Assembly (NCBI GenBank): GCA_017438285.1
Contig: JAFRVY010000065.1
Span: forward strand, 1-64,000
DNA: 64,000 bases
Origin: Bacillota bacterium
Lineage (GTDB): Bacteria; Bacillota; Clostridia; Peptostreptococcales; Anaerovoracaceae
Direction: 5' to 3'
This document shows, one piece after another, positions 26,791 to 36,900 of the stretch (within the stretch, counting starts at the first letter, position 1; the number at the start of each line of letters is the position of its first letter). The notes below the pieces were generated by a model. That model ran no database searches, was not told where the DNA came from, and worked only from the letters and a program-made list of their open reading frames with translations. The position numbers were made by a program, and so were the translations under genes.

Positions 26791-28512
26791 ATGAATAGAG
26801 TTTGGAGAAACAACTGGGTCAAAGCCATTGCGATCAATCTGGTGATTCTGGTCGTGGCTTTTTTATTGGCTGACACTGTATATGAGACCAATGATGATTA
26901 CGTCATATCTCTCAGGATGGTTGACGGGTATCCATTCAGTACCTTTGTCAACTGGTTCCTCTGCAAGATCGTCATCGGCCTCCAGTCTTTGATGCCGGGA
27001 ATCAACGCCTTTGTTGTTCTGCAGATAGCGATATCCTGGGTCTGTTTCGTGCTGATCACGAGAACGATCCTGGAGTCCTTTGAAAGCAAAACACTGCTGG
27101 TCATTGCGATTCTTCTGCTGACCGTTTTCGCGGGCGACCACTACTGCATCATGCAGTTTACGAAGACCTCAGCCCTCGCGCTGACGACAGGATTCCTGCT
27201 CCTCATGGACGCCATGGTCAGGAAGCGCGGCGCGGGAATCTATGTTGTTTCATTCATCCTGATCTATCTCGGTACGTGGATGCGGGACATGAATCTCGTC
27301 GCAGCCATAGGTTTTGCGGGGATCTTCCTGATCGCATGGGTACTGGGACACAGAAAGGAACTTATTCCGGGAGGGTACCTCAAAGGCCGCAGGTTAGCGC
27401 TTTACGGGGTTTGTCTGCTGCTCATTGCAGGCGCCGCAGGAACTTACGCATGGAGTGTCTCGATCAACAGCGCAACGCCGGAACTTGAGCAGTTCAATGA
27501 ATACGACAAATACAGAACGAATATCACGGACTATCCAATCTATGAGAACTATGATGCGGCGGCAGATGAGTATGAAGCCGCGGGTATCTCCAAGAACGAT
27601 ATGTATTTGACGAGCCATTGGTATATTGATTACGATGGGGCGGCTTCGCCGGAAAAACTAAAGGAGATCACGGCGATCTACAACGAGAAAGCCAAGACCG
27701 ACGTCTCTTTCAGCGAGGCGGTCAACAGCTGTATTGACGGTGTCAGGGAGGACATGTCCAATTTCACGCGGCGAGGAATGCATCTGATCATTCTGTGGCT
27801 TCTCCTGCTCATCGGCATTTTGCTGTACCGGCCGCGGGTGTGGATCTATATCATCGCTATAGGCGCACTGGCGGCGGCTCTCTACGTCTATCTGTACTAT
27901 GTGGGGCGACCGCTGTATCGTGCCAGCTATATTGCGGATGTGAGCGCGATCATATGGATCCTTTATTACATGGGTGGAGAGGAAGTGCGCAAAGGCCTGC
28001 AAAAGCCTGATGCCAAAGGCGTCAGAGGAATCAAAATCATGATGTGTGTGATCTGTGCGGCCTTTGTTCTGCTTTGTCAGATGCCGATCATGGATTCTTA
28101 TACTCAGCTCCACAACCATGCCCTCAAGGGGAAGATGTCGGAGCAGATGGAAGCATTTCTCGATGAAAACGATGACAACTTCTATGTGTTCGCCAACGGA
28201 ACACGCGGGCTGTCGCCGTATTACAGCGACCCGCTGACCATGCCGGAGCCGAACTATCAGAAGAACGCTCTCGGATTCGGAAGCTGGGGAACCAAGTCAC
28301 CTTACATTATGGATAAGCTGGCGAGATATGATTTGAATAATACATTCGGAGATCTGATCGATAACCCGAAGGCCTTTGTCTTTGAGGATAAGAACATAGA
28401 TAAACTGATGACATACTTCAACAAGTGGTACGGCGGCGATGGAGAGATCGTTTTCGAGCATGTTGACGAAATCGCAGGCCATGACCTCTGGAGCGTGAAA
28501 CGATTGCAATAA
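26791..28512 (+). CDS. polytopic membrane protein, GT-C-like
   Basis: A 573-residue protein with about 11 hydrophobic helices and a soluble loop of about 100 residues in the middle (around residues 227-325), plus a C-terminal soluble tail. Helix 1 is followed by ETNDDY, an acidic pair at the position used for catalysis in many GT-C glycosyltransferases that take polyprenyl-phosphate sugars. The exact family is not recognised. It is divergent from the GtrB/CsbB-like gene and could be the partner that uses its lipid-linked sugar. Translation appears leaderless. Confidence 0.6.
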   Translation: MNRVWRNNWVKAIAINLVILVVAFLLADTVYETNDDYVISLRMVDGYPFSTFVNWFLCKIVIGLQSLMPGINAFVVLQIAISWVCFVLITRTILESFESKTLLVIAILLLTVFAGDHYCIMQFTKTSALALTTGFLLLMDAMVRKRGAGIYVVSFILIYLGTWMRDMNLVAAIGFAGIFLIAWVLGHRKELIPGGYLKGRRLALYGVCLLLIAGAAGTYAWSVSINSATPELEQFNEYDKYRTNITDYPIYENYDAAADEYEAAGISKNDMYLTSHWYIDYDGAASPEKLKEITAIYNEKAKTDVSFSEAVNSCIDGVREDMSNFTRRGMHLIILWLLLLIGILLYRPRVWIYIIAIGALAAALYVYLYYVGRPLYRASYIADVSAIIWILYYMGGEEVRKGLQKPDAKGVRGIKIMMCVICAAFVLLCQMPIMDSYTQLHNHALKGKMSEQMEAFLDENDDNFYVFANGTRGLSPYYSDPLTMPEPNYQKNALGFGSWGTKSPYIMDKLARYDLNNTFGDLIDNPKAFVFEDKNIDKLMTYFNKWYGGDGEIVFEHVDEIAGHDLWSVKRLQ

Positions 28513-28522
28513 AACGCAACTT

Positions 28523-28552
28523 TTGATAAAATGTATTGACACAAGTTATAGA
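28523..28552 (+). promoter_or_regulatory. promoter candidate for L,D-transpeptidase gene
   Basis: TTGATA (28523-28528), 18-nt spacer and TATAGA (28547-28552). The predicted start near 28559 leaves a short leader that would contain AGGGATAGG before the ATG at 28573. An alternative TTGACA at 28536 has no good -10 partner. Confidence 0.4.
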
Positions 28553-28572
28553 TATTAAAAAGGGATAGGAAC

Positions 28573-30264
28573 ATGAAAAGAATTAGAAGAAACATATTAG
28601 TTGCGCTCACTGTGTTCATGATGTTCGCATCGACAGGCATCGGCGTTTTCGCAGATGATGAAGTCGGCGCTTCAAACGATATTGAAACGTTGAACACGGA
28701 AGCAGTAACCGAAAGTGAACCGGCGGAAGAACCGGCAACAGACGTTACAGTTACAGAGCCTCAGACAGAAGCAACTGATGAGATCATGCAGGAGGAACCA
28801 TTACAGGAGGAATCTTCCGATGTGCAGGAGAATCAGCTTCGCAGCATCAATCCAAATCTCAAACTGACACCGATTGCAGGGGATGGGGCAGTTTTCCTGA
28901 GATGGAATGGCGGTAAAGCGACAACAGTCGCCTATAAAGTTTTCTACTCGTATGAATATCTTGATGAGGATACAGCAAGTCCGACGTACGGACAGTACGT
29001 TTATTCTGAACCGGTCTGTGTCAACAGCACAGGAACAAAGACCGGCAAGTTTGTAAAGACAGGACTGAAGAACGGTACGAAGTTCAAGTTCAGAATCGAG
29101 GCGGTCAACAACCCGAGCGACTACGATGAAACGATAGCAACGCCAACGGCCAGTGATCTGGAACCGGCAACGCTGAGAGTATCCTCTTCCTATAAGATCA
29201 TGGTTCTTGAGTGGGAAAAGGTGGACGGCGCGAATGCTTATATCATCCAGCGACGTGTCAATAACGGCAAGTGGAAGGATTACATCACTGTATCCAAGTA
29301 TCTGGACAACGATTATTATCACACTTCCGGCAGGAACTGCACCTGGGAAAATGTGTACAAACTTAAGGATACGAAGAAATATCGCTACAGAATCAAGGCA
29401 GTTGCTTTGGCAACGGAAAACGGCGATCTGATCGTCAAGAATTCCTACTACAAAGTCAACAACTACAAGAGATATTTCATAAAGGAAAAAGCTGCATACT
29501 CCAAGTATTATTCCAGCAATTCCAAGCAGAAGAAGACTATCGTAAAGCCAATGTACATCAAGCTCAAGCCTAAGATGAACAGAACGCTTACGAGCAGAGA
29601 TAAGTACAAAGGCAAGCACAAATCCTACACATTCAAGTCGAGCAAAACCATCAAGTGCTATGGATTCAATGACGGATGTTATTATTTCAAGAAGAAAATA
29701 GGAAAGCACAACTATACTTTCAGAATTGCCAGAATCAACGCGCGCAGTCAGAAAGCATACTATGTCGGTGACCATAATCATCAGACAAAAGGCAATTACA
29801 CCAAGCGCGAAGCAGAGCTGTTCGTCAACAAGTATATGAAGGATAACAAGCAGTCCAGTAATGGCGCAGGCAAGAATTACTGCATCTGGGTCAGCTATTA
29901 CACGCAGCACATGTTTATCCTTAAAAAGAACAGTAAGGGCAAGTGGGAAATGGCAACGAGTCTGAACGATTCCAAGTTCCCGAGAGACAGCTGGGAATGC
30001 TCAAGCGGCAAGGCTTCAACGCCATCCTATACCGGAAACAACCGAATCAACAGCAATCGTGCACCGAGCATGAGAGGAATCCCTTGGTGGAACGGTTACC
30101 ATGGCAAGAAGGACAAGGAAGGAAACTTTAACGGTATCCACGGTAAGGCTTCATCCTATGTTCTTGGTGAACCGCATTCACACGCATGCATCAGAAATGA
30201 CAACAAGAATGCCAAGCTGATCTACGATGCAAAGATTATCGGCGCCATGGTCATCTGCTATTAA
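28573..30264 (+). CDS. secreted Fn3 / L,D-transpeptidase (YkuD)-like protein
   Basis: A 563-residue exported protein. A signal peptide (about 1-27, ending VFAD) leads into an acidic Thr/Glu/Pro linker, two fibronectin type III-like domains (about 95-190 and 195-295), a basic linker, and a C-terminal YkuD-like domain (about 425-563). YkuD enzymes form 3-3 cross-links in peptidoglycan through a cysteine in an SHGC motif. Here the motif reads SHACIRN with H537 and C539; the glycine is alanine. The upstream histidine of the family is probably H523 in GIHG, slightly closer than usual. The VSYYTQHMFIL strand also fits the family. Activity is likely but not certain. Confidence 0.8.
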   Translation: MKRIRRNILVALTVFMMFASTGIGVFADDEVGASNDIETLNTEAVTESEPAEEPATDVTVTEPQTEATDEIMQEEPLQEESSDVQENQLRSINPNLKLTPIAGDGAVFLRWNGGKATTVAYKVFYSYEYLDEDTASPTYGQYVYSEPVCVNSTGTKTGKFVKTGLKNGTKFKFRIEAVNNPSDYDETIATPTASDLEPATLRVSSSYKIMVLEWEKVDGANAYIIQRRVNNGKWKDYITVSKYLDNDYYHTSGRNCTWENVYKLKDTKKYRYRIKAVALATENGDLIVKNSYYKVNNYKRYFIKEKAAYSKYYSSNSKQKKTIVKPMYIKLKPKMNRTLTSRDKYKGKHKSYTFKSSKTIKCYGFNDGCYYFKKKIGKHNYTFRIARINARSQKAYYVGDHNHQTKGNYTKREAELFVNKYMKDNKQSSNGAGKNYCIWVSYYTQHMFILKKNSKGKWEMATSLNDSKFPRDSWECSSGKASTPSYTGNNRINSNRAPSMRGIPWWNGYHGKKDKEGNFNGIHGKASSYVLGEPHSHACIRNDNKNAKLIYDAKIIGAMVICY

Positions 30265-30290
30265 TTACGGAAAAAACAAATAAGCAATCA

Positions 30291-30319
30291 AAAATGGGAG
30301 GTCATCGACCTCCCATTTT
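30291..30319. terminator. bidirectional terminator
   Basis: AAAATGGGAGGT (30291-30302) pairs with ACCTCCCATTTT (30308-30319) around CATCG. A/T-rich ends let it work for the transpeptidase gene on the plus strand and the lipoprotein gene on the minus strand. Confidence 0.85.
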
Positions 30320-30337
30320 GTTGCAGTTATAGAGTTT

Positions 30338-30787
30338 TTATTGATCTCTCTTCACGAGCGTTACGTGAAGGTCTTCATCCTCGGTCTCCTCTTCGATCAC
30401 CATACGGCATTTCTTGCCGAAAAAGAGTTTTCCGTGGATGAGTTCACTGTCATACTTGATGCCGCCGTCGATCTTTTCCCATGTGCCTGAAAACTTCTCA
30501 TCCGTAATGTCCGCATCAAACGTGCCATCTTCATTAATGGTGATCAGCAAATGTCCATACAGGTATTTGGCATTGTTCGAAGTCGCCTCCCATGTCCCGA
30601 AGAAGTTAGTCTCATCTTTGTTGAGCTCCTCCGCCTTTGCTGCGAGTTCCTCATCTGACAGCTGCGAAACCGTCTGATCGTCGCCGGATTGTTGATCATC
30701 CCCGGATCCGCAAGCGGTAAAAGCAAAAGCTGATGAAAGGGCAAAGACACCCGCCAGAATCAGGGATATTATTTTTTTCTTTTCCAT
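30338..30787 (-). CDS. small secreted lipoprotein, unknown function
   Basis: A 149-residue protein with a lipoprotein signal peptide: a basic start, a hydrophobic core and the lipobox FTAC-G with the cysteine near residue 26. A Gly/Asp/Gln linker follows, then a small domain with two matching GTWE motifs (FFGTWEATSN and FSGTWEKIDG), which suggests a lipocalin-like or meander beta fold. No enzymatic motif is seen. AGGAGG lies well placed upstream. It is a monocistronic gene between two terminated units. Confidence 0.85.
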   Translation of the reverse strand: MEKKKIISLILAGVFALSSAFAFTACGSGDDQQSGDDQTVSQLSDEELAAKAEELNKDETNFFGTWEATSNNAKYLYGHLLITINEDGTFDADITDEKFSGTWEKIDGGIKYDSELIHGKLFFGKKCRMVIEEETEDEDLHVTLVKRDQ

Positions 30788-30811
30788 ACAAATACCTCCT
30801 TTGTCGGCTTT

Positions 30812-30840
30812 ATGGTATCGTAATCGGCATTAAAAATCAA
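30812..30840 (-). promoter_or_regulatory. promoter candidate of lipoprotein gene
   Basis: On the minus strand: TTGATT (30835-30840), 17-nt spacer, TACCAT (30812-30817). The leader of about 20 nt holds the AGGAGG site (30795-30800). Confidence 0.45.
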
Positions 30841-30841
30841 G

Positions 30842-30870
30842 TTAATAAACTGTTAGGTTTATGGTAAAAT
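30842..30870 (+). promoter_or_regulatory. promoter of the surface-polymer operon
   Basis: TTAATA (30842-30847), 17-nt spacer, TAAAAT (30865-30870). Only 10 nt separate the -10 box from the ATG at 30881, so the leader would be about 4 nt and no ribosome site fits. It abuts the divergent lipoprotein promoter. Confidence 0.5.
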
Positions 30871-30880
30871 ATAAATAGCT

Positions 30881-33607
30881 ATGAGCATAATTACCAAAGG
30901 ACAAAAACTGACCGATCGATGGTTTGATCATGACGGGAATCTGCACGTGAACACGAAGCAAATCATAGCCTTGTATTCGCTGCTTTTTGTTGTCCTCTCG
31001 ATCGGTGTTTTCATTATGTTCATCCTTCTTGACAGGACCTTTGTACAGATCGGCGATGCCTACAGACAGGGCTATTTCTGGATCGCGGAAATCAAGCATA
31101 ATATGGCGTCGCTCTTCAGCGGAGGCGGTTATCCGACATGGTCCTGGTCGAGAGGCACAGGCCTGGAAGTGGCATATCTGACCGACCCATTCAACCTTCT
31201 GGCAGCAGCGTTCCCGTGGAAACACCTGGAAGTCGGCTACACCCTTGCGCTCCTTTGCAGAATGTATCTGACGGGACTTGCATTCATCGCCTTCGGACGA
31301 GAGGTCAAACTTCCCGATTATTCATGCCTGCTCGGCGCTGTTTCCTACGCCTTCAGCACATGGACGGTCAACATCTCGCTCATGCAGGCGAGATTCACAC
31401 TGCTTCTCGTACTGCTGCCGATCCTGATCTTCTCCATTGACAGGATCTACAAAGGCAAAAACCCGCTGCTGTTCATGATGACAGTTGCGTATTACATCAT
31501 CGAGAATTCCTATCTCGCTTATATGGCCGGGATCATTTCCGTGCTGTATATCCTGCTCAGATATTTCGCATACAATGATCAATTCAAACTCAGTGACTAC
31601 ATAAAAAAAATCGCGCTGTTCATCGTCTACGGACTGTGCGGCATTTTGATGTCATCCATCATTCTGGTGCAGAGATTCCTGAGGGTGCAGTCTGCGTCCA
31701 TGGAAAGCTCCAAGGACAGCATCGACCTTTTGTACAGCCCGTCGTTCTATTGCGACATGGGCAAGCACATCATCTCTGAAGGTCTGCTGGACGGCTATTC
31801 CTATGTGGGGATCCCGATCGTGGCACTGATCGTTCTGATCGTCGCGTTTAGAAAGATGACCATCAAAAAAACCGGTGCCATCATGACCCTGATCATGTTC
31901 GTCATGATGCTGTTCCCGTTCTTCAGCAGCATGTTCAACGGCTTCAGCTACAACTCAGGACGCTGGTACTATATGATTCCGTTCTTCGCCATCTGGGCAG
32001 CTATGGAAGTGCTGGATCTGGAGAATCTGAAAGAAAAGAAGAACCTCATTCTCATGACCATCGCGCTGGCAGTCATTGCCGTATGGACGATCGGTTTCGG
32101 CGTGGCGGGACTTTGCGATTTAGACCGCAACTCCTTTGCATTTATCGGGGTCAATGTGGTCAGCGGCATTGCGGCACTCCTGGTCGTCTATCGCGGACGA
32201 AAGGGCTTGTCGCTGAAGGCAAGACAAACCTGGCTGATCGTCATCACCTGTGTGTGCCTGGTCATCGCCTGGAACGGCAGCCTCTACGGACATATGGGTA
32301 GCTTCATGCATGATGAAGATATGTACAAACAGTTATCCATGTCGACCCAGAGAGTGGCGACGCAGATCGAAGATGATGATTTCTACCGCGTGGATCAGGT
32401 GGAATGGATCAACGTTCACAAGGAGATGAAGATGCCGGCAAACGAGAATCTGTGGTGGCAGTCAAAGAGCATCTACCTTTACGATTCGAAATTGCCGGAA
32501 ACACTGCTGGATTTCAACAAGCTGGTTGGCAACAATTACGGATACTCGAAGCGTGTCTACATGCTATCCAACGACAACAGGGCAGGTCTGGATTATCTCT
32601 TCGGCGTCAGGTACTTCCTGGGGAATGACAACAACTTCTTCAGAGAAGGCGCAGATGAATATGCCGGCTACGGTTTCGAAAAGCAGGGCATGATCGACGG
32701 AGTCAACGTGTTCAAGAATAAATATGACGCCGGACTTGGCTTTGTCTACGATCGCTACATGACCAGAAGTGAATTTGAAAAGCTTAACAGGCTGGAGCGG
32801 GAACAGGCGCTGCTGCAGGCGGTCGTGGTACCGGATGACAGTGCAAAGGCCCTGCACATCAAAGAGATCAAAGCGGCGGATGTCGAAACGGACATTCAGC
32901 CGGTCGAATATGAGATCGCGGATACCAACGGGCTGACGATCGATGGAAATACGATCAAAGCCGAGAAGGAAGACGCCAGCTTTGCCATTGACGTGAAGAA
33001 CGCGCCGCCGGGACAGCTCTTCATATCCTTTGACGATCTGATCAAGGGTTCCGGCGAGACCAGCGGTTCCTTTAAGCTCAAGTGCAAGAACGAGAGGGTC
33101 AGTGAATCGGCGGACAACGAACTGACGAATCAGTCCATTTACAATATCAGAGATTACGACCTGAATATGGGATATTACGACGGCTACAGCGGCCGCATCC
33201 ATGTGATTCTCTCCGAGGATGGAACGTATCACTTCAGTGACCTGAGAATCTCCTCGATGAACATGGACATCTACGATAAATATGTCTCCCAGCGTTCAAA
33301 AGTCCCTTATGAAGTCACTGCATACGACGATAAGACTGTAGAGGGTGATGTGACGCTCAAGGAAGACGGCATACTGTTCCTGTCCATCGCCAGAAACGCC
33401 AACTGGGACGTCTATGTGGACGGAACGAAGGCGGACAAGATATCCAGAGCGAACATCACATTCATGGGTGTGGAAATGGACAAAGGCACCCACCACGTCG
33501 TGCTCAAATACAACAATGGTACGGAAAGGCTCGGACTGGCGGTATCGCTGGCCGGTCTTTTGATAGCGCTTCTCATTGCGCTGATATATAGGAGGAAACA
33601 GAAATGA
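30881..33607 (+). CDS. YfhO-family membrane glycosyltransferase-like protein
   Basis: A 908-residue integral membrane protein with about 12-13 helices in the first 450 residues, a large extracytoplasmic region, and a final helix near 880-900. The N-terminal pattern ([16 protein letters not shown], then [11 protein letters not shown]) and length match YfhO proteins. In Bacillus subtilis and Listeria, YfhO-type proteins take a sugar from undecaprenyl phosphate, supplied by a CsbB-type GT2, and put it on lipoteichoic acid outside the cell. The GT2 at 25765 is a candidate supplier. It heads the long operon and its stop overlaps the tagD start as ATGA. Confidence 0.87.
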   Translation: MSIITKGQKLTDRWFDHDGNLHVNTKQIIALYSLLFVVLSIGVFIMFILLDRTFVQIGDAYRQGYFWIAEIKHNMASLFSGGGYPTWSWSRGTGLEVAYLTDPFNLLAAAFPWKHLEVGYTLALLCRMYLTGLAFIAFGREVKLPDYSCLLGAVSYAFSTWTVNISLMQARFTLLLVLLPILIFSIDRIYKGKNPLLFMMTVAYYIIENSYLAYMAGIISVLYILLRYFAYNDQFKLSDYIKKIALFIVYGLCGILMSSIILVQRFLRVQSASMESSKDSIDLLYSPSFYCDMGKHIISEGLLDGYSYVGIPIVALIVLIVAFRKMTIKKTGAIMTLIMFVMMLFPFFSSMFNGFSYNSGRWYYMIPFFAIWAAMEVLDLENLKEKKNLILMTIALAVIAVWTIGFGVAGLCDLDRNSFAFIGVNVVSGIAALLVVYRGRKGLSLKARQTWLIVITCVCLVIAWNGSLYGHMGSFMHDEDMYKQLSMSTQRVATQIEDDDFYRVDQVEWINVHKEMKMPANENLWWQSKSIYLYDSKLPETLLDFNKLVGNNYGYSKRVYMLSNDNRAGLDYLFGVRYFLGNDNNFFREGADEYAGYGFEKQGMIDGVNVFKNKYDAGLGFVYDRYMTRSEFEKLNRLEREQALLQAVVVPDDSAKALHIKEIKAADVETDIQPVEYEIADTNGLTIDGNTIKAEKEDASFAIDVKNAPPGQLFISFDDLIKGSGETSGSFKLKCKNERVSESADNELTNQSIYNIRDYDLNMGYYDGYSGRIHVILSEDGTYHFSDLRISSMNMDIYDKYVSQRSKVPYEVTAYDDKTVEGDVTLKEDGILFLSIARNANWDVYVDGTKADKISRANITFMGVEMDKGTHHVVLKYNNGTERLGLAVSLAGLLIALLIALIYRRKQK

Positions 33608-33993
33608 AAAAAGTAATAACTTACGGAACCTTCGACTTGCTTCACTACGGGCATGTAAATCTGCTTCAGAGAGCCAAGGAACTCGGCGATTATCTGATCG
33701 TTGCCATCTCCACGGATGAGTTCAACTGGAACATGAAGCAGAAGAAGTGCTACTTCTCCTATGAAGAGAGAAAACGTCTCGTTGAGGCTATCAGGTATGT
33801 GGATCTCGTGATTCCTGAAGAATCATGGGAACAGAAGGTCAGCGACGTGAAGGAATTCAAGGTCGACACCTTCGTTATCGGTAATGACTGGGAAGGAAAG
33901 TTTGACTTCCTGAAGGATTACTGCGAAGTCGTTTATCTCCCGAGAACACCGGAGATCTCAACGACACAGATCAAGAAGGATCTGCAGAAATAA
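33604..33993 (+). CDS. tagD: glycerol-3-phosphate cytidylyltransferase
   Basis: Makes CDP-glycerol from CTP and glycerol-3-phosphate, the donor for teichoic-acid-type polymers. The 129-residue length is exactly family-like. The N-terminus [14 protein letters not shown] carries the HxGH nucleotidyl-transfer motif, and the C-terminal [14 protein letters not shown] contains the ISTT signature. The GGAGGAAACAGA site lies inside the YfhO gene and the start overlaps its stop by 4 bases. It supplies the CDP-glycerol used by the six TagB/TagF-like proteins downstream. Confidence 0.96.
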   Translation: MKKVITYGTFDLLHYGHVNLLQRAKELGDYLIVAISTDEFNWNMKQKKCYFSYEERKRLVEAIRYVDLVIPEESWEQKVSDVKEFKVDTFVIGNDWEGKFDFLKDYCEVVYLPRTPEISTTQIKKDLQK

Positions 33994-33997
33994 AACG

Positions 33998-36900
33998 ATG
34001 AAGAAGAAAAAGGGCGGATACCCGCAGTACCTGAAGGAGAATATCGACGGTAAGGCCTTTCTGCTTGAAGCGGGACAGGGCAAACACGCGGACGGAAACG
34101 TGTTCGCGATTTTGCGCTGCTTGGAAACAGATGCGCAGTGGAGATCATATAAGCCGTATCTCGTCACCGTGAAGGAAAGCGAGGAGGACATCAAAGCCAA
34201 ACTGTCATTCTACGGATTTACGAGAACCAAGACCGTCATCCGCGGAAGCGATTCGTACAAAAGGCTCCTGGCTACTGCAAAGTATCTCGTCACGGACAAC
34301 TCTTTTCCGACCTATTTCGTCAAGAGAAAAGAGCAGGTCTATTTGAATACATGGCACGGAACGCCGCTGAAGTGTCTCGGCAGGAGAGACATCGACAACG
34401 CCACATCCATCGGCAATGTCCAGAAGAATTTCCTCTCCGCAGACTATCTGCTGTATCCAAACAGCTATACCCGGGACATCATGATGCGGGATTACATGAT
34501 CGACAGTCTTTTTGGAGGCAAAACAGTCCTGTGCGACTATCCGAGAAACGATGCCCTGTTTGTTACCGGAGCGAAACGAAGCGAGATCAGGGACAAGTTC
34601 GGTATGAAGGGGAGAGTTCTGGCTTACATGCCGACCTGGAGAGGTACGGGCAGAAACGCCGACATACAGAGTCAGGTGGAGGACGCTAAGAAAGTTGTCC
34701 GACAGATCGAGTCCTGCCTCGGTGAGGATGAGATCCTCTACGTGAACTTCCACTTCCTCATCGGCGACCATCTGGACTACAGCGAATTCACAAAGGCCAG
34801 GCCATTCCCGGAAGACTACGAAACCTACGAGTTCCTGTGCGCCTGCGACACGCTGATTTCAGACTACTCCAGCGTGATCATCGACTTCGCCCAGACGGGA
34901 CGCGACATCATCATGTACATGTACGACTATGACGAGTACATGGCGCAAAAGGGCTTCTATTTCGACATCACGAAGCTGCCGTTCAAGAAGGCTTACGATG
35001 AGGAGCAGCTGAAGTTCCTGATCCAAAGTCCCGCCGAAGGGTATCGGCTGGAAGAGGAATTCCGCAGTACGAACTGCGGATGCGCATCAGAGAAGATCCT
35101 TCAGCTTCTCTGCGAGGGCAAAGAGGAAGGACTGGAAGTCCAGTCCTGGAATCAGGATAACGACATGACGATCCTCTACGCGGGCGATCTGGAAAAGGAG
35201 ATCAGCGGCAGGCTGACGGACAAGGTTCTGGATGGGCTCTCAGACGAGGAAAAGAAAAACACCGTCATCGCCTTTGAAAACGATCTGGGACCGCAGACGA
35301 TCAGGTATCTGAAGGGTCTGGATCCTGCCGTCGGGTTTTTGCGCATGGCGGGCAAAGGCAACATGAGCCGGGAGGAAAAGGCTGCGCTGCACTTCAACAG
35401 AAGCCGCGGCTGGTTCGCATCCCGTGCGCAGGAATATTATAAACGTGAATACAAGCGGCTTTTTGAGACGATCAACTGCAGGGAAATCAGCTTCCTCAAT
35501 ACGGATATGTTCTACCGTATCGGAACGATCACGGCAGGGGACAAGCCGACGTCGATCCACAAGATCCCGCTGGCATTCTACGAAAAGCCGAACGATATTC
35601 TGTACCGTCACCCTCAGGTGATCGACGCACTGTACAGCAGCTTCGGCAGAATCATTGAACATAACGACATCACACCGGATCTCTGGGGAGATGTCCCGTG
35701 CACGGGAATCTTCGCCGAGATCGAATCCTTTGATATAGACAGGACGGAGGAACATACCATCCTCCATGGGCAGATGCAGATCACGCTGCCTGAAGATCTG
35801 ATGCCGCTGCCTTGTGAACTGGAGATCGGCTCCAAGGTCTACAGCGACGTATTCGTCTATCCTCTGCAGTGGACCCGGAAGGATACGGCAGTCACGGACG
35901 GCGTTCGCAGGGTGACCGGCTCCTTCGCCGTATCGGTCCCTACAGGAGAGATGACCGCCTGGTATTCCAGCAATCTCGTCAGCATCCGCATGAATGCAGG
36001 CGAGGCTTTGCTGCGTGTGCCGGTCATGTCGAAGAAGGGGAGACGCGGAGACGTGCAGGTCGTCAGCGTGCCGGGTTCCGACATGGTCTGCGAACTGAAA
36101 GAGGATTACCGTCTCATCAGATTCATGATAAGACAGCGAAACATCTCCGACAACAAGGCGGAGCAGAACAAACTGAAAAGGGCCTACGCATTGTCGAAGA
36201 TCCGCACCGGAAAACGCCCGGTACTGCTGTATGAGAAGAACTGCGCCAGATATGAGGAGAGCGCATCTGTGCTCTTTGAGAAGCTCATCGATCAGGGCAG
36301 AACAGACGTGAGATTCATCCTGGACAGGGACTACGCCCACAGAGATCAGATCGACGCCAAATACCGCAAGTATATCGTGGACAGATATTCAATGGAACAC
36401 TATATCAATATGTTCGCCGCAAGGTCCATCATCTCTTCGGAGTCACTGGATCACTGTCTGGAGAAAAAGTCAGCCAACAAACTGTTCAAGAAACACATCC
36501 TGAACGGTAAGAAAGACTATGCATTCCTCCAGCACGGCGTCATGTACATGGTGTCCCTGGATTCAGAGCAGCGGGCATTCTTCCGCAAGGCGGAGAACGG
36601 CAGGAAGGAGCGCGTCGTCGTATCCTCCCAGCTGGAAGCGGATCACTTCATTGAAAACACGAACTACACAGCGGAGGATATATACATCTGCGGACTTCCG
36701 AAGTTCGACAGGAGCATGCAAAAGCCTGACGCCGACCGCATCGTTATCATGACCACATGGCGCCCATGGGAATACGTCAGCGGCAAAGAAGGACTGAGCC
36801 AGACCGGCTACTACAAGATGCTCCGCATGATCGTCGAGAGCGTTCCGGAGGAACTTAAGGATAAACTGGCTGTGCTGCCGCATCCGCTGATTCAGGATCA

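Noticed and set aside
28500..28525. terminator after the 26791 membrane protein
   Set aside because: Only a 4-bp TTGC/GCAA stem is visible with a weak T-tract; too small to support.
28801..29910. 369-residue minus-strand open frame, very hydrophobic
   Set aside because: Antisense to the L,D-transpeptidase-like gene; hydrophobicity arises from complementing Lys/Asn/Tyr codons.
35240..36340. 366-residue minus-strand open frame
   Set aside because: Antisense to the double-domain glycerophosphotransferase, no start signal and no motif.
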